DNA from: Nectonema munidae
Taxonomy: Eukaryota > Nematomorpha > Nectonematoida > Nectonematidae
Length of the DNA stretch: 64,000 nt
Assembly: GCA_030549495.1 (NCBI GenBank)
Contig: JAUIRK010000179.1
Coordinates: 186,001-250,000, forward strand
Reading direction: 5' to 3'
The notes below the pieces were generated by a model. The model did not search any database. It had not been told where the DNA came from and saw only the letters and a program-made list of their open reading frames with translations. The position numbers and the translations under genes were made by a program. Within the stretch, counting starts at the first letter, position 1, and the number at the start of each line of letters is the position of its first letter. Positions 11,130 through 23,157 of the stretch are shown one piece after another.

Positions 11130-12999
11130 CAGGCATACCTCAATTTAAGAACTAATTCGTTCCTTAAGGCAGTACTTAAAACGGGAGTTCATAAAGTTAA
11201 GTACAATTACATATAGACGGCATTAACTAGACTTACGTTCTTATTGAAAAAAATGTCTGTTTTAAAATTTTAAAAATCAAAGGATTACTTTATAAACCAT
11301 GCAAAAAAAACAAAGGATAATACAGTGAATTGTAAAATGAAATTCATTTTTAAGTAAAATTTATTTGTAAGTCGATCTGTCCTGTTCAGTCATTGATGTT
11401 TTTTTAATAAAGCTGAACTCCTTTCATAATTTTGGCCATTAGATTCAAATATTTTGATAGCATTCTCGATGTTCATAAAAGCGTCATCAAAGCTTCCTAG
11501 ACTACAACGATCGGAGTCTGCAGCTCCAGAAATTTCTACAATGTTGCTTTCATTTCTTCTTTCGTATTTTTCCATTTCAATCAGTTCATCATTTGTAAGT
11601 TCCTCCTTATCAACACAAAGCAAGTAAAAGAAACATCGAAATGAACGATGTTAGAGATGCTTAGAATGTTTTCACATTGCCTCTCCCCTATTTTTTCTGG
11701 CTCTTCAAAACTGACAAAACCACTAAAAAATTAAAGGCAAGCTTTTTTCCAGACTGCTTTTATGTTCTTTTGTGTGACCTTTTTCTACGCTTTTTAGATA
11801 ATCTTCGAAAAAACTTCATCAATAATCGTAAAACCTTTCCAAAATTCAATGATTGAATTTGAGCCCTCCTTCACTATCTGTTACTTCAATTGGCTTTTTA
11901 AATGTATAACAGAGATAATAGGCCTTGAAAGTAGCAATCACTCCTTGCTCCATTGGTTGTAAGAAGGACATATTGTTTGCGGGTAAGAACATCACTTTGA
12001 CATTTGGAGGGTTGTTTAAGAAATGATGGGTAGGAAGGGGCGTTATTAATGAGCAAGATAATATTAAAAGGAAGGCCTTTCTTTTGGCGATATATTTTCA
12101 CTTCTGGAATGAAATTTTGTGAAAACCAGTCTTCAAATAAAGTGGCTGAGATTTTTTTTATTAAAAAATCTTAGTCTTGTTACTCTTCCAAATGACTGGA
12201 ATTGCTTTTTTTTATTATCAATTTTCGTTAGCGCTTGTGGGTTTTCTGGACGGTAAATGAGCATGGGTTTTAATTTGCAATCACCTTCTGCATTTCCACC
12301 AAAAAGAAGTGTTAATCGATCTTTACCTGCTTTGAAAACAGGCATTCTGGGTACTTCCTTAGAAATAAAAGTTTTTCCAAGCATTCTTTTCCAGAAGAGT
12401 CCTGTTTCATCAATGTCAAAAATTTGGAATGGTATAAATTTTCCTTGTTCAATGACATTTTCTAATTCTTGTGGGAACTTCTCAACAGAATATCCATCTG
12501 CACTTGCGAATTCTCCCTAAACCTTAATGCTATGCGTTTTTGACACTTTTGTAAAATTGGAACCAGCCATTGCTAGCCAAAAATGATTCTTCCAAATGTT
12601 CTCTTTGACAAAAAGATCCTTGATAAGAGAAAGTGCTTTTGGTCGTTTAAATTCCTTTTAATCTTTACATTATATATCATTGCAATATTTTTTCTTTTCA
12701 AAGACATCGTGAAGGGTGAATTAAAAATAAAATACGTAGAGAAACCAGTATCTGAAAGGAACGCAATAACTAACTATAACAGTGAGTCAGTGTGTGTAAA
12801 TTCTCATAAAGAGAGTAAGAAGAGACGAGTGGTGTCTAAACAAAATATGATTAGAATGTAACAAAACGTTTCAAGACGAAGCTTGAGCGTTTGTTCCTAT
12901 TTTATATTATTAATTCTTCAATTATTATTTAGTAATTTTCAAATTTTACTTTTTCGTTGAATTTAATTTAAAAGACGAATTCGTAAAATGAGGTGTCTG
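11130..12999 (-). mobile_element. Tigger (pogo-type) DNA transposon with TA duplication
   Basis: The left end, CAGGCATACCTCAATTTAAG, closely resembles the known Tigger terminal repeat (CAGGCATACCTCG...). The right end read on the other strand is CAGACACCTCATTTTACGAA, which matches with small indels; both continue into a TTCGT segment. TA dinucleotides flank both ends (11128-11129 and 13000-13001), as expected for this superfamily. The decayed transposase lies inside on the minus strand. Ends, target duplication and coding relic agree, so the whole element is delimited. Confidence 0.85.
11390..12707 (-). pseudogene. Tigger/jerky-type transposase pseudogene
   Basis: Relic of a CENP-B/Tigger/jerky-family DDE transposase. 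It begins with MSLKRKNIAM (ATG at 12707), the typical family start. Segments in order are SFLASNGWFQFYK (DNA-binding region, about 12560-12590), IFDIDETGLFWKRM (first catalytic Asp, about 12390-12425), GKDRLTLLFGGNAEGDCKLK (about 12280-12340), NIILLINNAPSYP (about 12015-12060; the second catalytic Asp is replaced by Asn) and the acidic C-terminal region ending ERSSALLKKH near 11400. Several stops and frame changes, and an internal loss in the DNA-binding region, make it non-functional. Confidence 0.8.
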
Positions 13000-13001
13000 T
13001 A

Positions 13002-13617
13002 TAGTGATTTACTAATTATATAAAAATAAACTATATTTTCATTGAAAAATAAACCCATTAAAAATCATTCTATTTTTTTTCAAGTTTCACAAATCTTATA
13101 TTATAATCGGGTATATTTTCTTTAATAAAAACCTTATGTATGATGAAAAAAAAGATTTATAGATGCATGTAATTTTGGGCAATCAATTCAACAATTTTTT
13201 GACAGGCTGGACGTTAGCATTAACTAGGGTATCACATAGGATACCTAAAAACATCAACTTTTCTGTTAAAGGAGAAAGCGTACTTAGATATAGGCTCAGA
13301 AAAGTTAAAAATACAGACAATACAATAATTATTATCTAGCCTTAAACTAGCATAAAAAATAAAAGGATCTAAAAGTTTAGAAAATAAATCTGATAGATCA
13401 TATTATCAAGCATATTATAACGATTTAAAGTTGGAACTGTTCAAAGCAACAGCTATAAACTTTATTATCAAATGAGAAGGAAAGACGGGGAACAAATAGG
13501 AAAAAATTAGCAATTTCATATAATTATATTTAAAAGAAGTTGCTTTGCATTCATCTAAATTATAATTGAAATGAAATATTTGCAGTAATTTTTTGATTAC
13601 TATCAAAAGCACTAAAT
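13002..13617. other. Short intergenic stretch, nothing identified
   Basis: AT-rich sequence between the Tigger element and the LINE target duplication. No gene or repeat was recognised. Confidence 0.5.
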
Positions 13618-13629
13618 ATGGATAATATA
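13618..13629. repeat. LINE target-site duplication, left copy
   Basis: ATGGATAATATA, repeated exactly at 15912-15923 on the far side of the LINE. Confidence 0.85.
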
Positions 13630-15911
13630 GAATCTTCTTCTTCTTTGACTACACCTTGTCCCCAAGTTGGGGGTCGGTGGCTGAGATCCGCTCTCTCCAT
13701 TTTTTCCTGTCCTATGCATCCTCTTCGGTCAGTCCAAGCTTTTTTTCACCTGCTTCAACTTTTTTCCGTGTCTGTTTTCTACATGAACACCAATGCTCTT
13801 ATGTTTGTTACATGCCATGATCTCTGTCTTTTTCTCATTTATTTTCATACCAAATTTTTCCAAACTCTCTTGCCATTTTATTATTATCTTCTCGAGCTCT
13901 ACTTCGTTATCCGCCAATATCGCTAGATCATCAGCAAACAAAAGTTCCCAGAGATCTTCCTTTCTTAGATGATTTGATAGCTCATCAACAACTAAAGAAA
14001 ACAATAATGGAATCAGTGCTGAACCTTGATGTAAACCAATTTTAACCTCAAATTCTCTTAAGATTCCTTCAGGAGTTCTAATAGCGGTTCTTGAACATTT
14101 GTACATTTCCTGCACCAATCTCACAAGTTTTTCGGAAATTCCCTTTTTACGCATGCAGCAATACACCAATTCTCTGGGAATAGTATCATAGGTTTTCTCT
14201 AGATCAACAAAACCACAAAAAACAGCTGAATTTCCTTCAATTTTCTTCTCTATAAGTTGTTTTATGATAAAGATGGCATCTATTGCACTCTTTCCAGGCA
14301 TAAATCGAAACTGTTTTGGGTCTATCTTTATCACTGAACGAATTTGCTTGTCTAAAATCCTTTCCATTATTTTCAGTCCCTGTTCCAGCAATTTTATTCC
14401 ACGGTAGTTACCACATTCTAAAACATCTCCTTTCTTCTTCCAGATTGGTACAAGTACGCTTTTCCTCCAGTCTTCTGGTATTTTTTCTTCAGTCCAAATT
14501 CTTTTTAATAGGTCTACCATCCACTCTACTGTTTTATTTCCTCCTGCTTTAATCATATCGATGCTAATTTCACTGAGTCCAGCTGCTTTATAATTCTTCA
14601 TTTTGCTGATTTGCAGCATAACTTCATCTTGATCTATTATCTTATCTGGTCCTTCAACTTTCAAAGCTTCTACAAACTCCTTTTCATTTCCCATATTCAA
14701 AAGTTGTTCAAAGTATTCGGCCCACCTATTCTTAATTGTCTCTGCATCAAAGATCGTATTACCTTCTTTATCCTTGACAATATTCACATTGCCCAGCTCT
14801 TCTCTTTTTTTCTGTCTTGCTTTGGCAATTCTATATATTTGGTTCTCTCCTTCTTTTGTCTTTAAATCATCATAAAGTTTTTGAGTCCCTTGATTCCTCG
14901 CAATCGCGCTACTTCTTTTAGCTTCCTTCTTCTTCGTTTCGTACAATTCCTTGTCTACTTTTAATTTTGTTTTTTGCCACTTCTTAAAAGCTATTTTTTC
15001 TCTTTTAACACGCTTTTCACACTCTCGTTCCACCACCATGTTTTTTGCCTCATTCCTCTAGACTTGTTGCGTCCTAAAACTCTTTCACTTGTCGATATCA
15101 AGTTTCTCTTTATTTTTCTCCACATTTCCTCTACATCATCACTCTTTTCCCATTGTAGATTAATCTTTTTTATAGCTTTTTCAAACTCATATTTTGTTTC
15201 ACTTTCTTTCAATTTCCAATTTTTCATTCCTTTGAATATTTTGCTTATATCTTTTATTTTTATACCAGTCAAGCACAACCAATTTATGTTGGCTGACTAT
15301 ATCACTTCCAGGAATAGCTTTGCCCTACCACCACTTTTGTAAGTAATCAGGTGTCCCAGCTTTTTTCTATATTTTGTGTAAAATTCTTTCACCGTCTTCA
15401 TTTTTTTCCATACCCTGCCCTCCGGTGTATTATTGAAGCCGTCACAATGCTCTCCCGAGTGTCCGTTTAGATCACCTCGATCATCAACGTTTCATTTTCT
15501 TTGACTTCTTCAATCATTTCTTCCAACTTAGATATGAACTTTTCTTTTTCTTCTTCTTTGCATCCCTTCTGTTGTGCGTAAGCGAATATAACGGTTACCA
15601 GCTTTTCATCTCCCACCAACTTCAATCGAATTAAACGATCACCGTCTCTTTTCACTTCCATTACCTTATTCTTTAACGTGAGATTATAATTCCTACTCTA
15701 TTCTTTTTGTTTGTATTTCCACTATAGAATATTTTATACCCTTCTGCGATGTCCTTTGCAGCATCCCCTCCCCATCTTGTTTCCTGCACACACATCACTT
15801 TATTACTTCTCTTCTTCATTTCTTGTATCAATTACAAACTTTAACCCGTCATCGATCCTACATTCCAAGTAGCAAACCTCAAATTTTCAATCAATCATTT
15901 TCAACCAAAAA
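13630..15911 (-). mobile_element. RTE-like non-LTR retrotransposon (LINE), truncated
   Basis: Minus-strand LINE with an endonuclease and reverse transcriptase. At its 5' end (15850-15470) the endonuclease reads VMCVQETRWGGDAAKD, then EVKRDGDRLIRLKL. A linker follows at 15278-14991. The reverse transcriptase occupies 15039-13729, with GNYRGIKLLEQGLKIMERIL, FCGFVDLEKTYD and the catalytic LLFADDLAILAD near 13925. The coding end, TEEDAQDRKKWRERISATDP (about 13680-13745), follows too soon after the RT, so a piece between them is missing. The 3' tail is a short GAAGAAGAAG run. A perfect 12-bp target duplication flanks it. At least three frame breaks are present. Clade (RTE, CFDP2-like) is by motif memory. 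Confidence 0.85.
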
Positions 15912-15923
15912 ATGGATAATATA
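15912..15923. repeat. LINE target-site duplication, right copy
   Basis: ATGGATAATATA, identical to 13618-13629. It marks the 5' truncation point of the LINE. Confidence 0.85.
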
Positions 15924-16858
15924 ATTATAGAATGAGGAAGGCTAATTAGTTACAAGCACTATTTAAAAAAAAATAAGACACTGGAAAGATGTAAGAATAA
16001 GAAGCGTCTAAGCATAAATGAAAAATCGTTCAAATAAATTTATTATTCAAAAAATGAAGAAAATAAGAAAACAACTAGGTTAAAAGAATGAGTAAATGGT
16101 TAAGCACAATTTGCGTATTTTGCAGAAGGCAAAACTCGACGTTCACATATCAGGATTGGAATCTTTCATTACAGGAACTTGCCTCCAAAAAAATCCACCA
16201 CGTTTGAAATCATTCTATTCGAGAAATTGAACTTATTAACATGATCTATTTTTTCAAAAAAGATGTATACATTTTCCTTCAATCTTGAATAGCACTCTCC
16301 ATAACTGGCAGATGAAGAAATGTAATGAGGTAGAGTTTTAGCCAGTCTAAAATAAAAAAATCCCAAACGTTTTTTAGACTTTGCGTTGCTGTTTTCAGCA
16401 AAAAAATACAAGTTGGAAGTGGTATAATAATAATAATTAATCTTTCTATGTTCTGCAAATTGACTTCTACAAAAATTGAAATAACTTTCACCTTTTTATA
16501 TAAAGCATTTCAAACCGTAAACAACTTTAAAATATGCAAGAACTCCTATATTCTATTGATAAATTTGCTGCTATGCATGCCTATTCTTATTTTAGCCTAT
16601 TATATACTAGAGAGTCACTTTTAGACGCTCTTTTAAAAATATGAAAAAATAAAAAAATCTTTAGATGAATGTATACATTTTATTAACAGAAACGAATAAA
16701 GGTTTAAAAAAATAAATAACGTGGTTTCAAAAGTTAATCTAATTCAATTCAATTTTGGAAGCTTGATAAAGTGTCATTTGAAAGTTACACAATGCACATA
16801 AATCTAGTTCTTTAGTGAATACTGGTTCTAACATTAAATTGAAGAAAAATTAGAGAAT
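15924..16858. other. Unassigned stretch with one coding-like segment
   Basis: At 16411-16169 on the minus strand an open frame reads KSKKRLGFFYFRLAKTLPHY and continues with SSASYGECYSRLKE. It is less AT-biased in codon choice than its surroundings, but I recognise no family. It could be an exon or transposon debris. Nothing else was seen. Confidence 0.25.
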
Positions 16859-16859
16859 C

Positions 16860-17830
16860 ATTAAATTGAGAGAAAAATTGAAGTTGTTGCACTACCTCCA
16901 GAAAATGTCATAAGTGATATTGATGAAGATGATACTGGAATGGTTTTTATAAGTGATATTTGAGGAAATGCAGAAATAAGTACGGATAATAATGATAAAG
17001 AAAGTGATTTTCTTCAAATTTTGAATAAGAAATTCATGATCCAAAACAGACAAAACCTATAGATGAAATGTCTGATGAATATTTAAAAAGTAAAAAATAT
17101 TTCAAATTTTTTCTAAAATAAAACTTCTGTGGGAATTTTTAATAATTATTTCACAGATGATGTATAGGGGAAAACATTAGAAGAAATACTCAGATATGCA
17201 AAACAAATAAAGAATGATCCACTATTTAATTTAGAGCAAACGCAAATTTTTTTTGAAACTCTTCTTTATTCTGTTTACGCTGGACTTCCTAGTGAAAAAT
17301 GTATTGGTCAGAAGTTGAAGATATGAACTTTTACATTAGTAGAAACGCTATTCCAAGAATTACATTTTTAAATATAAAATCGTATCTTGATTTGATGAAT
17401 AAAAATAGTTGAAGCTCTGATTGCAAAAAAGAAAAAGGTTTTTAAGTGCACCCTTTGATAAATTTAACAATTCTTTTCATAAGTTTGGTATAATTTATAT
17501 TTTGTTGAAATATGAAATGAAGATTAAATATTATGGGCATCATAGACTAAAACAATTTATCAAAGGCAAACCTATAAGGTTTGGCTTTAAATTGTCGTCT
17601 TTATTTGATTGCAATGGATTTTGTTATAAATTTGATTTATATTGCAGAAAAGACCATGCCTTCTTTCATCTAATAATGAAGGGCAACATGGATAAAGAGT
17701 AGTCTTCAATTTGGTTATTATTATATTAAGATAATGCAGATATTTTTTAGCAATTTTTTACTTCAGCAACTCTTTTAAAAATGTTGCTTGAAAATAATTA
17801 CATGCAACTGAAACAGTTCGTGAAAATATA
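16860..17830 (+). mobile_element. piggyBac transposase relic
   Basis: Decayed piggyBac (DDE_Tnp_1_7) transposase. In order: an acidic N-terminus VVALPPENVISDIDEDD (about 16880-16935); MYWSEVEDMNFYISRNAIPR with FLNIKSYL (about 17300-17390), the region before the first catalytic Asp; HHRLKQFIKGKPIRFGFK (about 17538-17595), the family's GR.s.KQ.i..KP...G.K block; and DNFFTSATLLKMLLENNY (about 17735-17800), the second catalytic Asp region. Stops and frame changes occur throughout. No TTAA-flanked ends were identified. Confidence 0.8.
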
Positions 17831-19696
17831 TTAGAAAAGTGCCGAGTTTTGAATACTTTTTTGAAAATAAATGAGAACTTTTTTTATGAGTTCGTTGGCT
17901 CGATAACAAGGCAGTAAACATCATGGCAAACTATGATGAAATTTATCCGAAAATATGATCTTCCACTCTGTATGAAATGCTACTGTCAATATCAGGCTCA
18001 AATTCCCAACTAATGTTTCTTTTTTTAATTTATAAAGTTACTTTAGATTCAAGTAACAAAAAAAAATTAAGATTGAGTTAATATATTATTTAGATCTTAA
18101 TAAGTTAGTAGGTAATAAAAAATCACTAGTTAATACCTTCTTATGTTTGATAAATTTTTAAATATTTCATTAAACAAGTGAATTTGAAATGATTTCGTTA
18201 AAATAAGATTTTTTATATCTAAATAACAGCGAAAGTATATAAAATAAGTAAACCTGATAACACTGTATAAAAAAGATAATAAAAAACAATAAAAAATAGA
18301 TAGAATGCAAAACATTGAAGGTTTTACAGGAGTTGGAAATAACGTAACATTGTATTTTTTTCAAGTAAAAAGAATGTTCTATATCGAAAATATAAACTGA
18401 AAAACATACGTGAATTAAAAAAAATTTATGTACAAAAAAGGTCAAGATCAGTTATAAGCAAAGACTTGTGAGAAAGCAATATAAAGCAAAAAAATTGTCT
18501 AGCAATATATCAAAAAATATATTTTATGATTTTTAGGTTTACCATTAGTTCTTAGATCAATTTCCCAAATGAATAGAATTATTTTATTATGACTGCATTA
18601 CAGTACAAATTCAATTTTTAACTTTAAGAGCTACAGATCTTGTGATTTTGGAATTTAACGTTTAATGAAAAGTATTTATTATAGTAAAATTAAAAAGATG
18701 GGTCTATACTAGTGTTGTAAAAACACTTGAAAACTTTTACAGTAGTAACTTCTCTAAGATAAACCCGTTTTTGAAAGCAAATACTTTTCAAAAAATGAAA
18801 GAACCTTCTTCACTATATATATTTGACAAGAACAAGCTTCAATTACATCCTAGTTTCATTAATTTGAGCAGCGATTTATAAGAAAATGTTTATATTTATT
18901 GGTTTTGGAGTGTATATAGGTTAGTAAAGATAATTTAATAATTTTCGTTTGGCTTCTAACGTTCTTTTCAGCAAAACATCTTCAGGGTGAAATACTTTAA
19001 AGCTTGATGAAAATTGATAAAAAGATTCTCTTTTAAAATCAAATTTAAAAGAGACCACCATTATTTTGTTATATAAATTGTAGTCTAAGCTCATTTATCT
19101 ATGAAAATACAAACTTATTACCAAGAGCAATAATATCTATAAAAATTTTTAAATGCAATTTATGTCATTGTTCCCATATTTTACATACATTGACTTGTGC
19201 AAAAATATATTTTTGTCAGTAATTTAAAACACTATCTTATATATCGTATATGAAAAGAAATACAAGGGTTAGGAAAAACAAAATAATTTCTTTCTCAAAA
19301 TAAAAATTAATTTTTCTTTATAATTAGAAAATTTAGATCAATACAAAATAAACACGAATGTTTAATTGAAAATGTATCTTAAGAGTCTTTATAAAAAAGT
19401 ATACCCAGTATCTTTCACACACATCAAACTGCTCAAATGCATAAATGGAGAAGAGAGAAAGTTCGCCAACGGCTACAAAAAATGTATTGAAAGAAATAAA
19501 GACAAAAAAATAAACAGTATTTCAAATGTGGAAAACTTTTCTTAACATTAAAGATTACAAGTAGTCTCTAAAATTATGGCTAAAAATCGATAAGGAACAC
19601 GTTGACTCGCCCCTTCCTGAAACTCCATTGAGATATATAAATGTATACACTTTCTTATAGTCCACCCCCTCTTAGAATCAGTTTTACCCCTCCTGT
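17831..19696. other. Intergenic, nothing identified
   Basis: Very AT-rich sequence. The long minus-strand frames at 18.1-18.5 kb are Phe/Ile/Tyr-rich and look like composition artefacts. No gene or repeat end was seen. Confidence 0.5.
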
Positions 19697-19704
19697 GCTT
19701 AGAG

Positions 19705-20154
19705 CAGTGGTTCCCAACCGGGGGTCCATGGAAGAATTTCAAGGGGTCCATGGAAATTCTACTTCAAACTACTTATGCTTAATCTTCTTTAATATGCTTC
19801 TATTTTCCAAATCAATATAAATATACATATTTAGAGCTTTTTTAAATAAATATTTTTTTCCCTTTTTTAAAGTTTCATATTTTGAATCTTTATGTATACT
19901 TTTTATTAGTTACAATATTTTTGAAAAATTTATATTTTAATTGGAAAAAAATTGTATTCACATTTATGTCAGGCTTTACGATTTCTCTGATTTCATATGA
20001 ATAAGCATACGATTTAATAAGATGACTGCAATCATTTTTTGCATAAAAATCTTTGATTAAATTTGTTGGCTCAAACTATTCAGTTGTAGGGGTCCACAGG
20101 TAAAAAAGTGACTGAAAAAGGGGGAACGGGATAAAAAAAGGTTGGGAACCACTG
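19705..20154. mobile_element. Non-autonomous hAT element with perfect 8-bp TSD
   Basis: Terminal inverted repeats CAGTGGTTCCCAACC (left) and GGTTGGGAACCACTG (right) are exact complements over 15 bp. Identical 8-bp duplications GCTTAGAG lie at 19697-19704 and 20155-20162. The 450-bp interior has no transposase. The CAGTGGTTCCCAACC end and 8-bp duplication are classic for hAT (Charlie-like) MITEs. Preservation suggests a fairly young insertion. Confidence 0.93.
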
Positions 20155-20162
20155 GCTTAGAG

Positions 20163-21410
20163 TCTAGTGATGGGCGAGGTCACATATTTTTTTATATTCG
20201 TTTATCTAGGTACTATTTGTATACATTAAAGTTGTCTTATAAGTCATAAATCAAAATACAGCATCCATTTATATAGTAAAGCAATCAAAAGATAGGTCAA
20301 AGAAATGAATAAAAATAAATATTCCACCTAATACAAAAAAATAGCCTCAAGAAAGTTCAGTAGTTTTCAACAATAAATTCAGCCAGATGATATATCTAAG
20401 GAAGAATGTGAATTTGTTGACGAAGTGGACTGGAGAACAACTTATCTCTGCCTAAGAACAAAGAGAATAACTTTAATGATAAGTGAAAGTCCAATTATAT
20501 TAAGCAAATAGTACAATAGTATGGCTGCCATATGGGTCGACTGGTACTACGATTGTTGGTGGGAAAGTGTAACCAAACTTCACACATTAATCTTTTGGAG
20601 GGGGTACTTTTGGAGGGAAGTGTCCACTCGGTTAAAAAAATTATTTTGACTGATAGATTGCGCTTATAATGAGATAGGGTAATCTGGGAGCCAACAAAAA
20701 CAATAATAAAGAATATGAGAAAAATATCAGAAGTACAATTCACTTTTACACGTAGAAGAATCCATATAGCTTTGTTAAATTCATCAAATTGAATGGGAAG
20801 ACCTTTCTAGGTGATATTACGAAAAATTGTTTTGATTGGTTAGGATATCAACTTAAAACGAATTATTGTACTTAAATGATAATCAGAAATAGAAAAGAAA
20901 ATTCTGCTTGAATGAATTGGCAGAATTGTGATTTAATTCTATAGATATTTATTGTCAAGATTGATGGATAAGCTCTCTAAAAATTTCTCAGAGGAAACAC
21001 AAAAAACGATAGCTTTAATCTTTTTTAAGTACACTTAAAAATACAAGACAAGGGTATTAAAAAATATAACCCTGTGTATCGCAATATTTGAAAACTCTTT
21101 TTATGATCTCAATAATAAAATTTAACTTACTTTAATGAAGAATATTGAGTACTTTTTTTCACCCTAAAAATAAAAAATTCATAGAAAAAAAAGTAAGCTT
21201 AACTCGAATAATGATAGATTTTAGATATTGGAAAAAAATTAACTTCACTATCAAAAATGTATCTAAATTGTTATTTTAAGTTTTAACTACCTTAGTATTT
21301 TCTTGAATTTACTTAATTATATTAATATTTAAAACTTGCATATTTTTTTGAAGTTATTTGAATAGGCAACGAGATGATTGCCAAGTGCCTACAAAGAGAA
21401 CAATGTAGGG
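20163..21410. other. Intergenic or 3' gene-flank, nothing firm
   Basis: No firm feature. The missing last exons of the MTCH gene could lie here, but no segment matches the expected C-terminal TYPF...VSN region well enough to call. Confidence 0.4.
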
Positions 21411-21848
21411 CAGGGGACAGGAACCTTTTTGTGCATGAAGGCCATATTACATTCATCATACCCCATAGAAATTTACGTAATCAAGTAAGTAGGTTCTTTG
21501 TATTCAACAAGTGAAAAAAATTTGTAAAGAAAAATATTTTCAAATATTTAATACAGACAAGTAAACTTGTCAATTGTGTTCTCAGCGAATTCTTATTTGC
21601 GTCAAGTACGAAATTGAAAATTTACAAAATTATAAACAAAAGCAAGAAATCAGCCGTCTATTCAAGAAGACGACAATTTTAATTAGATTTTTCTCTTGGC
21701 AAAAAGAAATTTCAGGATAATATCTTCAATGAGCTCCATTTGTAGCATCTTTCGAGCTTCTGATATATCAATTAAGTGTGGATATATATCAAAGGGTGTG
21801 CAAGGCCACACTTGATGGCCCAAAAAGCTGCAGGGTTTCCCTTCTCTG
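21411..21848. mobile_element. Non-autonomous hAT element, degraded
   Basis: The left end CAGGGGACAGGAACC and the reverse complement of the right end, CAGAGAAGGGAAACC, match approximately. Flanking octamers ATGTAGGG (21403-21410) and GTGTAGGA (21849-21856) agree at six of eight positions. The left end matches the family at 54105. It is older than the other hAT copies here. Confidence 0.6.
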
Positions 21849-22763
21849 GTGTAGGATATAGAAATTTAATTTCCGTAACTTCAGTTTCCCAAAATAAATG
21901 TTTGCTAACTTCAAAATTTTTAGGATAATTGAATTGTTGTACTATTTCATAGTTTATCAAAACAAGTCATTTGGATTCAATTAGAATTTAGATTTTTTAT
22001 TCATGAAATTAAAGAAAATTTCAGTCAGGAATAAAAAATTGATTATTTCCTAGTAAAAAATATAGTAACTGGTCGGTGTTGAAAATTTTTAAATATTTAA
22101 GAGGGTAAAATTATAACTACAGATTTTTACTGTAACAAAAATATTAGATATCGATAAAAATCAGTTCAATTCGGATTGAATCTACCTATAATTTTCCTTG
22201 GAGATTCTAAAAATAAGTGTTTAAAGTGTATCTTAATTTAGGGATAAAACATTCATCAACATTTTTCCTAAGTGACATCTTTTGCAAAAATAATGAAAAA
22301 GAATCAATTTTTAAATTTAAAAAAACTATCGAAAATAAATTATATTCGATTGGTATAAAACGAAAATTATTCAATAATTCAATATAAAAAATTTCAAATA
22401 AAACAAAAAATACATTCACTACGCAAAATCGCTAAACAAAGGTTGTCCACTTATAATTCCTGAAATAGCGGTTTCTCAGCAATTAGTTTAGGTTATGTTG
22501 TTAACCTTAACAAGCGGAGAACATTGTTAAAAATATTGAAGAGGCGGAAGGGGTCTTTAATTGAATTTGCTCTAAAAATTGTATATTTTATATAGAAATT
22601 TGTTTCACGTATGCATTTTTTCACACATGGGTCTAAGTCTATGAAAATACTACAAGGTAAAGTAACACTCAATCTGTGCTTTTGAAATATTTACTCAAAC
22701 TAAATCTTTTTCGACTAGTAATTAGATCTTTTCTAATTACTAGTCCAAACTCTCTCTTTATTA

Positions 22764-22920
22764 AAAGGGGTGTGAGTAGGGTTGGTTAGATGCTGGTCAA
22801 TAACTCAAGGTCTTGGGTTCGATCCCCCATCAAACCTGCTTTCCTCATAGTTCGATACAACCGGTGTAATTGTGCTTTCTCGATGAAAACACCCTATGGT
22901 ACTTTTACCTTTTCTTTTAC
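22764..22920 (+). repeat. tRNA-derived SINE, copy 1
   Basis: The 5' part resembles a tRNA gene. An A-box-like GGTTGGTTAGATGCTGG is followed by a perfect B box, GGTTCGATCCC (22816-22826). A tRNA-unrelated part shared with the copy at 60.0-60.16 kb follows (CATAGTTCGATACAA, TCTCGATGAAAACACC) and then a T-rich tail. A true tRNA is excluded by the lack of a foldable acceptor stem and anticodon arm. Confidence 0.8.
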
Positions 22921-23157
22921 AAAATATTTTTGTTCTAAATATATAAACAAATATAGCAAACAATTTCCAAAAATTGGTGATAGACAAAATAACATAAATT
23001 CTTATCAATTTAATAAAAGTTTTAAAGTTATTAACTAAATTATATTTTTAAAAAATTCAAAAATTTACAAAAATAAATAAAATAACATTGAATCAATCAG
23101 TCAAATATATATATTTAAGTAAAAAGGGTTATGTAAGTCAACTACAAAAAATATTAC

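Noticed and set aside
12583-12861. 92-codon plus-strand ORF
   Set aside because: It is the antisense shadow of the N-terminal part of the Tigger transposase relic and its untranslated leader.
17831-18500. Long minus-strand hydrophobic frames as membrane-protein exons
   Set aside because: Composition is Phe/Tyr/Ile-dominated, as expected from poly-A/T-rich DNA, with no conserved residues.
20383-20511. Plus-strand exon-like frame (DDISKEECEFVDEVDWRTTY...)
   Set aside because: Acceptor-like site and balanced start, but the second half is ordinary AT-driven sequence and there is no homologue that I recognise or partner exon.
20495-20850. Last exon(s) of the MTCH gene
   Set aside because: Frames with LPYLIISAIYQS and PRKVFPFNLMN vaguely resemble the MTCH C-terminus, but residues, order and splice sites do not fit together.
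22764-22860. A tRNA gene
   Set aside because: The A and B boxes are good, but no acceptor stem or anticodon arm can be folded around them, and a second copy shares non-tRNA downstream sequence. Called as a SINE instead.
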